A stretch of 38,237 nucleotides of DNA. Source: Magnetococcales bacterium HCHbin5 (GTDB taxonomy: Bacteria > Pseudomonadota > Magnetococcia > Magnetococcales > Magnetaquicoccaceae). Positions 16,595 through 24,431 of the stretch are shown here, in pieces; positions within the stretch are counted from its first letter, which is position 1; each line of letters opens with the position of its first letter. The notes under the pieces were generated by a model, which had not been told where the DNA came from, ran no database searches, and saw only the letters and a program-made list of their open reading frames with translations. The position numbers and the translations under genes were made by a program. The stretch covers positions 1 to 38,237 of the forward strand of contig PEAG01000032.1 in NCBI GenBank assembly GCA_002753505.1, in the 5' to 3' direction.

Positions 16595-18160
16595 ATGCCA
16601 GCAACCATTATTCAGGGAAGTTATTGCCTGCCCGATGGCTCAACACTTATGATCCATCCCGGCATGCCGCCGCTGTGGGGGTGGTGGATCATGGTTGGCA
16701 TATTCTGTATTGCCGCTTACGCCCTCTTTTCTCCTCTGCCCTCTCCCCGCCCGCCACGCACCCTGCCCATGGCACGACTGCCCCTGCTGGGTCCGTTGGT
16801 GGAATGGTTGACCGCCTCGCCCTGGCCACTGCTGCTGTTGCGGCTCTGCAGTGCCGCCTTGTTGCTGCTGGTGGTGGCTGCGGGCCTGTGGGGCACCCCG
16901 TTGCCGGAACGCAATCTGGCCACCACCCTCACCTGGACCCTGTGGTGGACGTTGGTGATTTTGTCGGTCTTTTTTGTGGGCTCAGCCTGGTGCGCCATCT
17001 GCCCGTGGGATGCCCTGGCCGTCTGGCTCAATCGGCGCGTCTGGTGGGGACGGGGTGAGGCGGAGAGCAGCCTGGGGTGGCGATTTCCCACCGCCTTGCG
17101 CACAGTCTGGCCCGCCCTGGGGCTGTTTATCGGTTTGACCTGGCTGGAATTGGGGGTGGGAATCACCCTGAACCCGGCGGCTACGGCCATGTTGGCCCTG
17201 CTGATGGTCGTGCTGACCACCACCTCCCAGGCCCTCTTTGAGCGCAAACCCTTCTGCCGCTATCTCTGTCCGGTGGGCCGCACGGTCGGTTTTTATGCCC
17301 AACTGGCCCCGGTGGAGCTGCGGCCTGTGGAGCCGGAACGGTGTCAACAGTGCCGTTCACTGGCCTGTTACCATGGTTCCCAGACGATGGAGCCCTGTCC
17401 AACCTATTTGACCATGGGCCGTTTTTCCCAGAACACCTATTGCATATCCTGTGGGGCCTGTGTATTGAGCTGCCCGGACCATAATGTTTCCTGGCGGTTG
17501 CGCCCTTTGGCCGCCGAAGCTGCCGTGGGTGCCCGGCCCCACTGGGATGAGGCATGGTTCATGGTGGTATTGTTGGCCCTGACCACCTTCCACGGCATCA
17601 CCATGATGCCCCTCTGGGAGGAGGTGCAGCGGGCCATGGCTCCCCATTTTGGCAAGACAGGCTCTTTTCTGCTGCCCTTTTCCCTGGGCATGGGGCTCTG
17701 TCTGGCCATCCCGGTGCTGCTCTACGCCGGGGTGACCGAGCTCACCCGCCGCTTCGCAGGGGGAGACTACCCGTTTCGCAGGCTGTTCGCGCTCTTTTCA
17801 TTTGCCGTGTTGCCGGTAGCGTTTGCGTATCATCTCTCCCATAATTTAAACCACCTGGTCCGGGAGAGCAGTGGCATCTCCTTCGTGTTTGCCAACCCTT
17901 TCGGGATCGGCACCTTGCCCAGAACCCCCATGGAGCAGCAGTTGCGCATGGTGGATCTGCTGATCCCGGAGACATGGCTGTTTGTTGGTCAGGGAGGACT
18001 GTTTTTGTTGGGCTATGGTTTGGCGGTCACCATTTTGCGTCAACGCATCGCAACGGTGGGCTATAAAGCCAAACATCTGCTCCCCATGCTGATCTTTTTG
18101 GGGGGATATACCGGCTTCAATGTCTGGTTGGTGGTGCAGAGTATGGTCATGAGGCTGTAA
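16595..18160 (+). CDS. Long second NapH-like polyferredoxin with His-rich C-terminal membrane domain
   Basis: This protein of about 521 residues has NapH/NosR-family motifs: WCAICPWDAL and CRYLCPVGR at the membrane edge, then a cysteine loop starting CQQCRSLAC and a standard site CISCGACVLSCP. The first loop site has the spacing CX2CX4CX9C, which is unusual. A further membrane domain of about 180 residues follows the ferredoxin region and is absent from NapH. One of its helices contains His413, His416 and His420 (YHLSHNLNH), candidates for haem, quinone or metal binding. The start is uncertain: ATG 16595, eight bases after the previous stop, is chosen, and ATG 16649 is possible; neither has a good Shine-Dalgarno. 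It is probably a second quinol-oxidising module serving the cluster (inference). Confidence 0.75.
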   Translation: MPATIIQGSYCLPDGSTLMIHPGMPPLWGWWIMVGIFCIAAYALFSPLPSPRPPRTLPMARLPLLGPLVEWLTASPWPLLLLRLCSAALLLLVVAAGLWGTPLPERNLATTLTWTLWWTLVILSVFFVGSAWCAICPWDALAVWLNRRVWWGRGEAESSLGWRFPTALRTVWPALGLFIGLTWLELGVGITLNPAATAMLALLMVVLTTTSQALFERKPFCRYLCPVGRTVGFYAQLAPVELRPVEPERCQQCRSLACYHGSQTMEPCPTYLTMGRFSQNTYCISCGACVLSCPDHNVSWRLRPLAAEAAVGARPHWDEAWFMVVLLALTTFHGITMMPLWEEVQRAMAPHFGKTGSFLLPFSLGMGLCLAIPVLLYAGVTELTRRFAGGDYPFRRLFALFSFAVLPVAFAYHLSHNLNHLVRESSGISFVFANPFGIGTLPRTPMEQQLRMVDLLIPETWLFVGQGGLFLLGYGLAVTILRQRIATVGYKAKHLLPMLIFLGGYTGFNVWLVVQSMVMRL

Positions 18161-18161
18161 C

Positions 18162-18767
18162 ATGGAACGTCGGCAATTTTTTCGTCTGGGGTTTGAGAAG
18201 GCGGTTAAAACGGCGGTGGAGTGGGCCGACAGCGCGGTGGAAAGCCGCGCCGGACGCTGTTTCCGCCCCCCCTATGCCCAGCGGGAGATGGCCTTTTTGT
18301 TGACTTGCAGCCGCTGTGATCGGTGCATCCAGGCTTGTCCCCACCATGTTCTGTTTGCCCTGCCCCTGGAGATGGGACCGCAACTGGCCGCCACACCGGC
18401 CCTGGATTTGTTAAACCACGGCTGCCATTTGTGCAGCGACTGGCCCTGTGTTCGGGCCTGCGAACCCGGTGCCTTGCGGCGGCCCGTCGGGGCAACGCCG
18501 GAGGCTGTCATCCCCCTGCCCCAGTTGGCAACGGCCCGCATTGACCCCAACCGCTGTCTACCCTATCGGGGGCCTGAGTGCGGAGCCTGTGGTTCCGTCT
18601 GTCCGGTTCCCGGGGCGTTGCGGTGGGATGGCCCCCGTCCTGCCATTGTCAGTGGGCTCTGCGTGGGGTGTGGTCTGTGTCGGGAGGCCTGCGTCACCAC
18701 GCCCAAGGCCGTCGAGTTGCAAACGTTGCGCAAGGAGTCCCATGATCAAGAGCCCTCCCATACCTGA
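18162..18767 (+). CDS. NapF-like cytoplasmic ferredoxin
   Basis: The 201-residue protein starts one base after the previous stop. It has an N-terminal ERRQFFR basic segment but no hydrophobic stretch, so it is probably not exported. The FRPPYA...FLLTCSRCDRCIQACP segment is typical of NapF: RPP, then the first [4Fe-4S] site. Further cysteine sets are CHLCSDWPCVRAC, C...CGACGSVCP and CVGCGLCREAC, giving four sites instead of the three usual in NapF. NapF is a cytoplasmic Fe-S protein that interacts with NapA before export and may aid its maturation. Here it may instead receive electrons from or pass them to the NapH-like membrane proteins. Its last 26 bases overlap the next gene. Confidence 0.78.
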   Translation: MERRQFFRLGFEKAVKTAVEWADSAVESRAGRCFRPPYAQREMAFLLTCSRCDRCIQACPHHVLFALPLEMGPQLAATPALDLLNHGCHLCSDWPCVRACEPGALRRPVGATPEAVIPLPQLATARIDPNRCLPYRGPECGACGSVCPVPGALRWDGPRPAIVSGLCVGCGLCREACVTTPKAVELQTLRKESHDQEPSHT

Positions 18768-20886
18768 TTTGTTTTCGCCGGGTCGTCATGGCCTGCTGCT
18801 GTCGGGGCTGTTGCTGCTGGCTGTGTTGTGGGCCAGCCCCAGCCTGGCAGCGGCCACATCGCCGCTGGCCACATCGCACAGCCCCTATTTGCGTCATCAC
18901 GCCGGGGATCCGGTCCACTGGTTGCCTTGGGAAGAGGCGACGCTGGCGTTGGCCCGTCAACAGGACAAACCGATTTTTTTGTCCATCGGCTATTCCGCCT
19001 GCCATTGGTGTCGGGTAATGGGGGAGGAGACGTTTCAGGATGCTGCTGTGGCGCAAGAGTTGAACAGCCATTTTATTCCCATCCTGGTGGACCGGGAGGA
19101 GCGACCGGATCTGGACAGCTTTTATCTGCAGGTGGCACTCCGCATGACGGGACGTTCCGGTTGGCCGCAAAACCTGTTTTTGACGCCGGACCTGCTGCCA
19201 CTCTTTGCAGGCAATTATTATCCCCCCACCCCCAGGGAGGGATTGCCGGGGTTGCAGGATATTCTGGTTGGATTGGGTCGAGCCTGGCGGGAAAACCGCC
19301 CGCAACTGCTCGCGCAGGAGTCGGAAATTCGCACCCAATTATTGGCCATCGGCCAACCGACCCCTGTGGTTGCAGCAGACGCATCCAGTCAGGATCCGCG
19401 GGAGCGTGCCGCCGAGTTTTTGTTAAAACGAAGCGATGCGCGTCAGGGCGGCTTTGAAGAGTCGCCCAAATTTCCCCATCCGGTCGCGTTATCCTTGATG
19501 TTGCGGGAGGGGGTTCGGCAGGGAAACAGCCCGCTGCTGACGGCGGTCTACACCACTTTGGACCGGATGGCGATGGGGGGGATACGGGATCAACTGGGGG
19601 GGCTGTTTCACCGTTATGCGGTCGACCGATTCTGGCGTACGCCGCATTATGAAATCATGCTGGCGGACAATGTTTTGCTGGCGCGTGTCTACCTGGAAGC
19701 CTGCCAGATTTCTCACGAAAGCCGTTATGGCTGGATGGCACGGACCCTGCTGGACGCGCTCCTGGAGCGGTTTTTGTTGGCAGACGGCGGCCTGGCCACC
19801 GCTTTGGGGGCGGACAGTCCAAACCAGGCGGGCCATTGGGAAGAGGGTGCCTACTATCGCTGGAGCCCGGCGGCGGTAAAAGATTTACTGCCTGCGGCCG
19901 AGCGCGCGCGCTGGGAGGCCGCTGTCGGGGTGGGAAACGATGACGGTCAGGCGGGTGCCTTGTGGCTGCGGGGAGAACCGCAACAGATGGAGACGCTCCA
20001 TCGCCAGTTGGCCGATCTGCTGGGACGAGTGACGGTTGCACGTCAGCAGCGGCCCCCGCCTGCCCGGGATGACAAAGTGATTACGGGCTGGAACGGCCTG
20101 GCGGTCAGTAGTTTTGCCCTGGCGGCCCGGGTGTTGGATGAGCCCCGTTATCTGGCCGTTGCCCAGGGATTGTTGGCTCCCCTGATGGCGCAGTTTAACC
20201 AGACCGGCGGGTTGAGCCATTTTCGTCTGGGCAGCCACTGGGTTGGAGAGCCGGTTCTGGACGATTATGCCTTTTTGTTGCAGGCTTTGATGGATATGTA
20301 TGAGACCGATTTTCAGCCAAAGCATTTGGAGGCGGGTTGGGCGGTGGCCCAGGCCATGCTGGCGCGGTTTCAGCAGCCCGGAAGTCTCCTGATGCATTTG
20401 ACACCGGTTGCAACGGAGAGCCCCATTCCGCCTCAGACCCTTGTGCTGGATCAGCAGGGTATTCCGGCTGGCAATGCGGTGGCCTGGAGTGGACTGGCGC
20501 GGTTGAATGTTTGGCGACTCGATGGCAAGTTGGGCGAGGCGTTGGCAGCGGTGAGCCATCAGTTGGCCGCCATCACCGCCGAGAGTCCCCACCAGGCGGG
20601 AGAGTTGTTGCGGCTGCTGGATTATGCGCCGGCCACCGCCAGGGAGGTGATTCTGGTGGGGGATCGGGAGGATCCGATGGTTGTCCGCTGGTTGCACTGG
20701 TTGCGGCAGCGGATGGGAATCGGCGAGAGTGTAGCGGTTGTTGCACCGACGGCTGCGTGGTCGGACTGGCCGCAGTTGGCGAACCGTTTGCAGCAGCAGG
20801 GCAAACCGACCGCCTATATCTGTCAAGGCCGTATTTGCCTGGAGCCGGTGACGGATTGGGACGGTTTCAAGCAGCGGTTTGAATGA
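18742..20886 (+). CDS. Exported DUF255 (YyaL/SSP411-type) thioredoxin-fold protein
   Basis: The protein of 714 residues starts at ATG 18742 with AAGGAG five bases upstream. The N-terminus carries a signal peptide (GLLLSGLLLLAVLWASPSLA), followed by a thioredoxin-like domain opening with SPYLRHHAGDPVHW and holding the motif SACHWC (Cys87, Cys90). The remainder is an alpha/alpha-barrel of the N-acylglucosamine 2-epimerase-like type, with GGIRDQLGGLFHRYAVD and FPHPVALSLML blocks. This is the full-length YyaL/spermatogenesis-associated 20 architecture. Those proteins are usually cytoplasmic and of unclear role, so an exported form at the end of a periplasmic redox cluster is notable. It could act in thiol handling or cofactor or cytochrome maturation (inference). 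It overlaps the NapF-like gene by 26 bases. Confidence 0.85.
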   Translation: MIKSPPIPDLFSPGRHGLLLSGLLLLAVLWASPSLAAATSPLATSHSPYLRHHAGDPVHWLPWEEATLALARQQDKPIFLSIGYSACHWCRVMGEETFQDAAVAQELNSHFIPILVDREERPDLDSFYLQVALRMTGRSGWPQNLFLTPDLLPLFAGNYYPPTPREGLPGLQDILVGLGRAWRENRPQLLAQESEIRTQLLAIGQPTPVVAADASSQDPRERAAEFLLKRSDARQGGFEESPKFPHPVALSLMLREGVRQGNSPLLTAVYTTLDRMAMGGIRDQLGGLFHRYAVDRFWRTPHYEIMLADNVLLARVYLEACQISHESRYGWMARTLLDALLERFLLADGGLATALGADSPNQAGHWEEGAYYRWSPAAVKDLLPAAERARWEAAVGVGNDDGQAGALWLRGEPQQMETLHRQLADLLGRVTVARQQRPPPARDDKVITGWNGLAVSSFALAARVLDEPRYLAVAQGLLAPLMAQFNQTGGLSHFRLGSHWVGEPVLDDYAFLLQALMDMYETDFQPKHLEAGWAVAQAMLARFQQPGSLLMHLTPVATESPIPPQTLVLDQQGIPAGNAVAWSGLARLNVWRLDGKLGEALAAVSHQLAAITAESPHQAGELLRLLDYAPATAREVILVGDREDPMVVRWLHWLRQRMGIGESVAVVAPTAAWSDWPQLANRLQQQGKPTAYICQGRICLEPVTDWDGFKQRFE

Positions 20887-20903
20887 GCGATTCGCCCCAC
20901 CCT

Positions 20904-20967
20904 TTTGAACAAACGGTTGCAGGGGTCTGGGGAGCGTGACGGTTCCCAGACCCCTGCGGTCATTTAA
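20904..20967 (+). repeat. Single REP-like palindromic repeat, possible terminator
   Basis: GCAGGGGTCTGGGGAGCG and CGGTTCCCAGACCCCTGC (20919-20957) form an 18-bp stem, with a mismatch and a wobble pair, around a TGA loop. It is preceded by an AAACGGTTGCAGGGGTC lead like the other copies in the window. It sits just after the DUF255 stop codon and may serve as the 3' end of the respiratory operon, although no T-run follows. Confidence 0.75.
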
Positions 20968-21132
20968 CCTGATTGACTGCCAAATGCCCCCAACATGCAC
21001 TCTCAAATCCATCTCTTCAGTGGCTCAATAACCGGTTCCGGATTGTCTGTACTTCTGGACGGGTTTGAACAGGATGTCCAGATCCTTTCTGTTTTGAAAT
21101 CAGTCGAATACCACCCGGCGGGGAATTTGTTG

Positions 21133-21160
21133 TTGCTTTTTTTTGACCACAGGGCATAAT
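21133..21160 (+). promoter_or_regulatory. Possible promoter of the HD-GYP gene
   Basis: CATAAT (21155-21160) matches the -10 consensus at five of six bases, with TTGCTT 16 bases upstream inside an AT-rich tract. It is the best candidate in the gap, but the -35 match is weak and the leader would be about 150 bases long. Confidence 0.3.
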
Positions 21161-21311
21161 GTTCCCCATCCCTGTTGATGAGCCGGATGGCTTGGTTTAA
21201 CGCTCTTTTCGGCGTTGATCGCCGTTCGTCGTGGCTGTCGGCCACAAGGAGATGAGAATTGCAAACCCAATGCTTTGAAACCATGCTTTTCATCACCGTG
21301 AGGAGTGTTAA

Positions 21312-22622
21312 GTGTCTCAATCATCAAGCCAGCAGGACAAAAGCATAAAAAAAATTTCTCTTGCCGATTTAAAACCCGGCATGGTGATCAGCGGTTATGT
21401 CTGTGACTGGGGGGGAGATCCGGCCCGCTGGGGACGCAAAACCATCAAGCTGCAGGCAGAGATTGAAAAAATCAAAAGTTATGGCATTGAAGAGGTCTAC
21501 ATTGATACCACGTTGGGTCTGGATGTGGTCGATGCGCCTACCCTGAAAGAGGTCAAAAAGGCCGCCGCTCAGGAGATCAAAAATATCGCTCTGCAAACCG
21601 AGCCGTCACCGGTTGCTGAGAAGAGCCTCAAACCCAACGGCTCCGTCAACAAACCGGCCAGGGAGATTTCCCTGCACGGGGAGTTGGCCAATGCACGAAA
21701 GGTGACGGATCATGCCCGCAAGGTGGTGGCCAGCGTCCTGACCGATGTTCGATTGGGAAAACAGGTTGAAATTGAACCGGTTCGGGATGCGGTGGAGCGG
21801 ATGACAGAGTCCGCCTTCAACAACATGGGGGCCATTCTCAGTCTGAGTTTGATCAAGCGAAAAGATGAGTACACCTTCATGCACTCCCTGAATGTGGGTG
21901 TGTTTTTGATGTCGTTCTGCCATACCATGGGCATGGACCGGGAGCAGATTGTACAAGCTGGTATCGGCGGCATGTTGCACGATATTGGCAAGATGAAGGT
22001 TCCTCTTGAAATTCTTAACAGTCCCAACAAGTTGACGGATGCGGAATTTTCAATCATGAAAGCGCATCCGGTATTCAGCGGCGAGATATTGCGGGATGTC
22101 CCTGAAATCACTCCTCTCTCCGTACAGGTGGCCGAGCAACACCATGAGCGGTTCAATGGCAGTGGATACCCATTCAAACTGACGGGACAAGATATCGGGC
22201 TGTTTGGACAGATGGCAGCCATTGCCGATGTATATGACGCCATCACCAGCGATCGCAGTTATCATCGGGGCATGTCCAGCCATGATGCCTTGGGAAAAAT
22301 GTATGAGTGGTGCAAACACCACTTTGATTTGGCCCTGTTCCAGCAATTTGTCCGCTGTGTTGGCATCTACCCGGTTGGCACGCTGATCCGCCTGGAAAAC
22401 CAGCACGTGGGTGTCGTGATTGAAAACCACCAGGAGGCCCTGCTCTACCCGGTTGTGCGCCTGATACTGGATGCCAAGCGCAAGTGTGCCATAGAAAACA
22501 AGACGGTGGATCTGCTGACGGTCAAGGATCAGCAGGCCTACCGGATTCTTGACCATGAATCACCCGCCAAATGGGGCATTGATCCCAAAAAATATCTGTA
22601 CAAGGCCGAGTTGTACCGGTAG
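21312..22622 (+). CDS. HD-GYP domain cyclic-di-GMP phosphodiesterase
   Basis: The 436-residue soluble protein starts at GTG 21312, with AGGAG six bases upstream. The N-terminal part (about 13-130) matches the DUF3391-type domain that often precedes HD-GYP (SLADLKPGMVISG, IKSYGIEEVYIDT). The HD-GYP domain has MLHDIGK (His223-Asp224), a downstream HPVFSGEIL, and HHERFNGSGYP with the GYP at about 285-287. HD-GYP enzymes hydrolyse c-di-GMP to pGpG or GMP at a di- or tri-iron centre; the metal-binding His/Asp residues are visible. The C-terminal tail has a small beta segment (GTLIRLENQHVGVVIENH) common to this subfamily. It is the second c-di-GMP gene in the window and has its own leader. Confidence 0.92.
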   Translation: MSQSSSQQDKSIKKISLADLKPGMVISGYVCDWGGDPARWGRKTIKLQAEIEKIKSYGIEEVYIDTTLGLDVVDAPTLKEVKKAAAQEIKNIALQTEPSPVAEKSLKPNGSVNKPAREISLHGELANARKVTDHARKVVASVLTDVRLGKQVEIEPVRDAVERMTESAFNNMGAILSLSLIKRKDEYTFMHSLNVGVFLMSFCHTMGMDREQIVQAGIGGMLHDIGKMKVPLEILNSPNKLTDAEFSIMKAHPVFSGEILRDVPEITPLSVQVAEQHHERFNGSGYPFKLTGQDIGLFGQMAAIADVYDAITSDRSYHRGMSSHDALGKMYEWCKHHFDLALFQQFVRCVGIYPVGTLIRLENQHVGVVIENHQEALLYPVVRLILDAKRKCAIENKTVDLLTVKDQQAYRILDHESPAKWGIDPKKYLYKAELYR

Positions 22623-22697
22623 GACAATGGCGGCTTTTGGGCAGAGCGACACCGCACGGCAGTAAAACGGTTAGACGGGAAAAACGTCAGGCAACAG

Positions 22698-24014
22698 CTA
22701 CGCCGCCCCGCGCATCTCTTTCATTATCGCGTAAACTATTTGCAGCAAATAATACAGAAAAAGAAACGGAAAAATTCGATAAAAGACAAGACCGGCCAGA
22801 CCAAATACCAATAGAATGGTAAGTTTGTTAATATTGATCCATTGGGAAGGCCAGGTAACCATCGTCTCGCCGATTGCGTCAACACGCTGTTGCTCATATG
22901 CGTACGGAGGCACCCAGTCAGTGTTTATCAGACTCATGACAGAACTCTTGGAACTGCTCGCGAGATCGGACAAAATTCTGAACAAAAATCCGAAACTGAC
23001 CGCAATCACCGTCACCCCTGCAAGAATGCTGAGGGATGTTGACGGGTCCAACGAAAAGATTGGGTCAAACATAAGCTTGACTACATGTTGTTCTTCGACA
23101 CCATCCAGACCGTCCAATAAAGCAAGAAACGGCTGAAAAAGGAAATGGAGAATTGACTTGTCATGGGTACTTGTCTCAAGAAACTGATGCTGTATCACTA
23201 CCATGTAGAAGGTAAAAAACAGCAGTATACCTATATTAAATACTGATTTACTAAACTCTTCAAACACCTCAAACCCATATCTTTTATCGTTACCTTTGAA
23301 GCTTGGCAAACAAACAACAGCATCTGAAATATAGTCTCTTTTCAAGCCAGAAAGAAAGAACGAATAGTAAATGATAAACACCAAAAACAACATACCGACC
23401 GATATGATGACACCTTGACCAAATGTCCATATCAACACGGAAAATGCAGCATTCAGTGTTCTCTTGTGTGCAGACGGATTGGCCTCTTTAATAATGACAC
23501 CAACACCCCAATCTATTCTTTCTTTGTGCTCCCTGAGTTGTTGTTCCGTATCATAGGTAAAGAGAGGAATAACGCTTGAATATACGCTCTCAGTTATGCT
23601 TGCGACAAAACCAATCACGGATAGAACCATCCATATGCGGATAGGCCAACGCATACTCTCTTTTAATTTATTTGAAATTTCATCTCCATTGAACAACACA
23701 CCAGGAGTGTTGTTGCCATCATGAAAAAACATATTCATCAAAGCCATTGTTCTTATACTTCTGAAACCACATCGTATAACATCCAACACGGAGTGTACCA
23801 GGAATGGTAGAACAATCACATATACAACTGACCAATTCAATGCAGCAAAAAAACCAACCTCTTTCCCCTCATAATCCAGAACAGACCCTATTCCTATGGA
23901 CCAGCTCAACATCCACCAACACATACCAAGACCAAGCCAAATCAAGGCAAGTATTCCGGAAATTTGTTTTCTGTCAACTGTTTTCCAAAATAAAACTTCC
24001 AATCCATCCCACAT
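22698..24014 (-). CDS. Polytopic membrane protein of unknown family, AT-rich
   Basis: The 438-residue protein has about seven to nine hydrophobic helices, for example ISGILALIWLGLGMCWWM near the N-terminus, VLIWTFGQGVIISVG in the middle and ILLVFGLAGLVFYRIFPFLFL near the C-terminus. The loops between them are charged and soluble. I recognise no family or catalytic motif. Its ATG is preceded on the - strand by AAAGGGGG at good spacing, so it is probably a real gene. Its bases and codons are visibly more AT-rich than those of every neighbour (many ATA, TTA and AAA codons), which suggests acquisition by transfer. It faces the HD-GYP gene tail to tail. It is flanked on the upstream side by a REP-like repeat. 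Confidence 0.65.
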   Translation of the reverse strand: MWDGLEVLFWKTVDRKQISGILALIWLGLGMCWWMLSWSIGIGSVLDYEGKEVGFFAALNWSVVYVIVLPFLVHSVLDVIRCGFRSIRTMALMNMFFHDGNNTPGVLFNGDEISNKLKESMRWPIRIWMVLSVIGFVASITESVYSSVIPLFTYDTEQQLREHKERIDWGVGVIIKEANPSAHKRTLNAAFSVLIWTFGQGVIISVGMLFLVFIIYYSFFLSGLKRDYISDAVVCLPSFKGNDKRYGFEVFEEFSKSVFNIGILLFFTFYMVVIQHQFLETSTHDKSILHFLFQPFLALLDGLDGVEEQHVVKLMFDPIFSLDPSTSLSILAGVTVIAVSFGFLFRILSDLASSSKSSVMSLINTDWVPPYAYEQQRVDAIGETMVTWPSQWININKLTILLVFGLAGLVFYRIFPFLFLYYLLQIVYAIMKEMRGAA

Positions 24015-24431
24015 ACAATCCCCCTTTGTTTTGCTTCCTGCCCAATCCGCGACATATAAACTATCAAAACTTCATAGCCTGCTTGACAACCCCAGACACG
24101 GGTCCTTCCGTGCATTTCCGTCGTCCACACTGCTTCCGATCTTCCTGCGTCTTCAGGAATTGGTTTGTCCTGGTCAACGAATCCGTGTTTGCAGCATCTG
24201 GCAGAGGCTTTGGCATGTTTTGGAAACAGCTTTCATGCAGGGGCTTCGCCCCACATGCGCCAACAGGATTGCGATCTTCCTTTAAACGATTGCAGGGGTC
24301 TGGGAACCGTCACGATCCCCAAACCCCTGCAATTATTTCAAAAGATCAAAAAAAAAAGCAAGGTCATGATTATTGTGAAAATGGTCTGAAGCCCCGCTCA
24401 AATTGCCTGCCGATGACATTGTCATGCCCTC
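24015..24431 (-). other. Intergenic region with REP-like repeat between lolC-type and membrane-protein genes
   Basis: These 417 bases have no convincing gene. The side next to the membrane-protein gene is AT-rich, like that gene. The side next to the lolC-type stop contains the repeat listed separately. Short frames here read through the repeat and show no family resemblance. Confidence 0.5.
24236..24370 (+). repeat. REP-like palindromic repeat copy
   Basis: It contains GCAGGGGCTTCGCCCC, then TTTAAACGATTGCAGGGGT paired with ACCCCTGCAATT around an imperfect inner hairpin (24292-24330). The flank, AAAAGATCAAAAAAAAAAGCAAGGTCATGAT, is the one also seen in the array at 28.25-28.57 kb. It is a degenerate member of the same family. 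Confidence 0.8.

Larger units (their letters stand above)
20887..21311 (+). other. Intergenic region before the HD-GYP gene
   Basis: There is no plausible gene in these 425 bases. The first third holds one copy of the palindromic REP-like repeat. The middle has an AT-rich stretch with a possible promoter. The rest, ahead of the HD-GYP gene, has short hairpins (CGGCG-TTGAT-CGCCG; GTGGC-TGTCG-GCCAC) that would lie in a leader of about 150 bases. The segment GCAAACC near 21257 recalls c-di-GMP riboswitches, but the other conserved parts are missing. Confidence 0.5.

Noticed and set aside
21180-21311. c-di-GMP (GEMM) riboswitch ahead of the HD-GYP gene
   Set aside because: Only a GCAAACC string matches. 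The second conserved block and the expected stems are missing, and too little leader remains.
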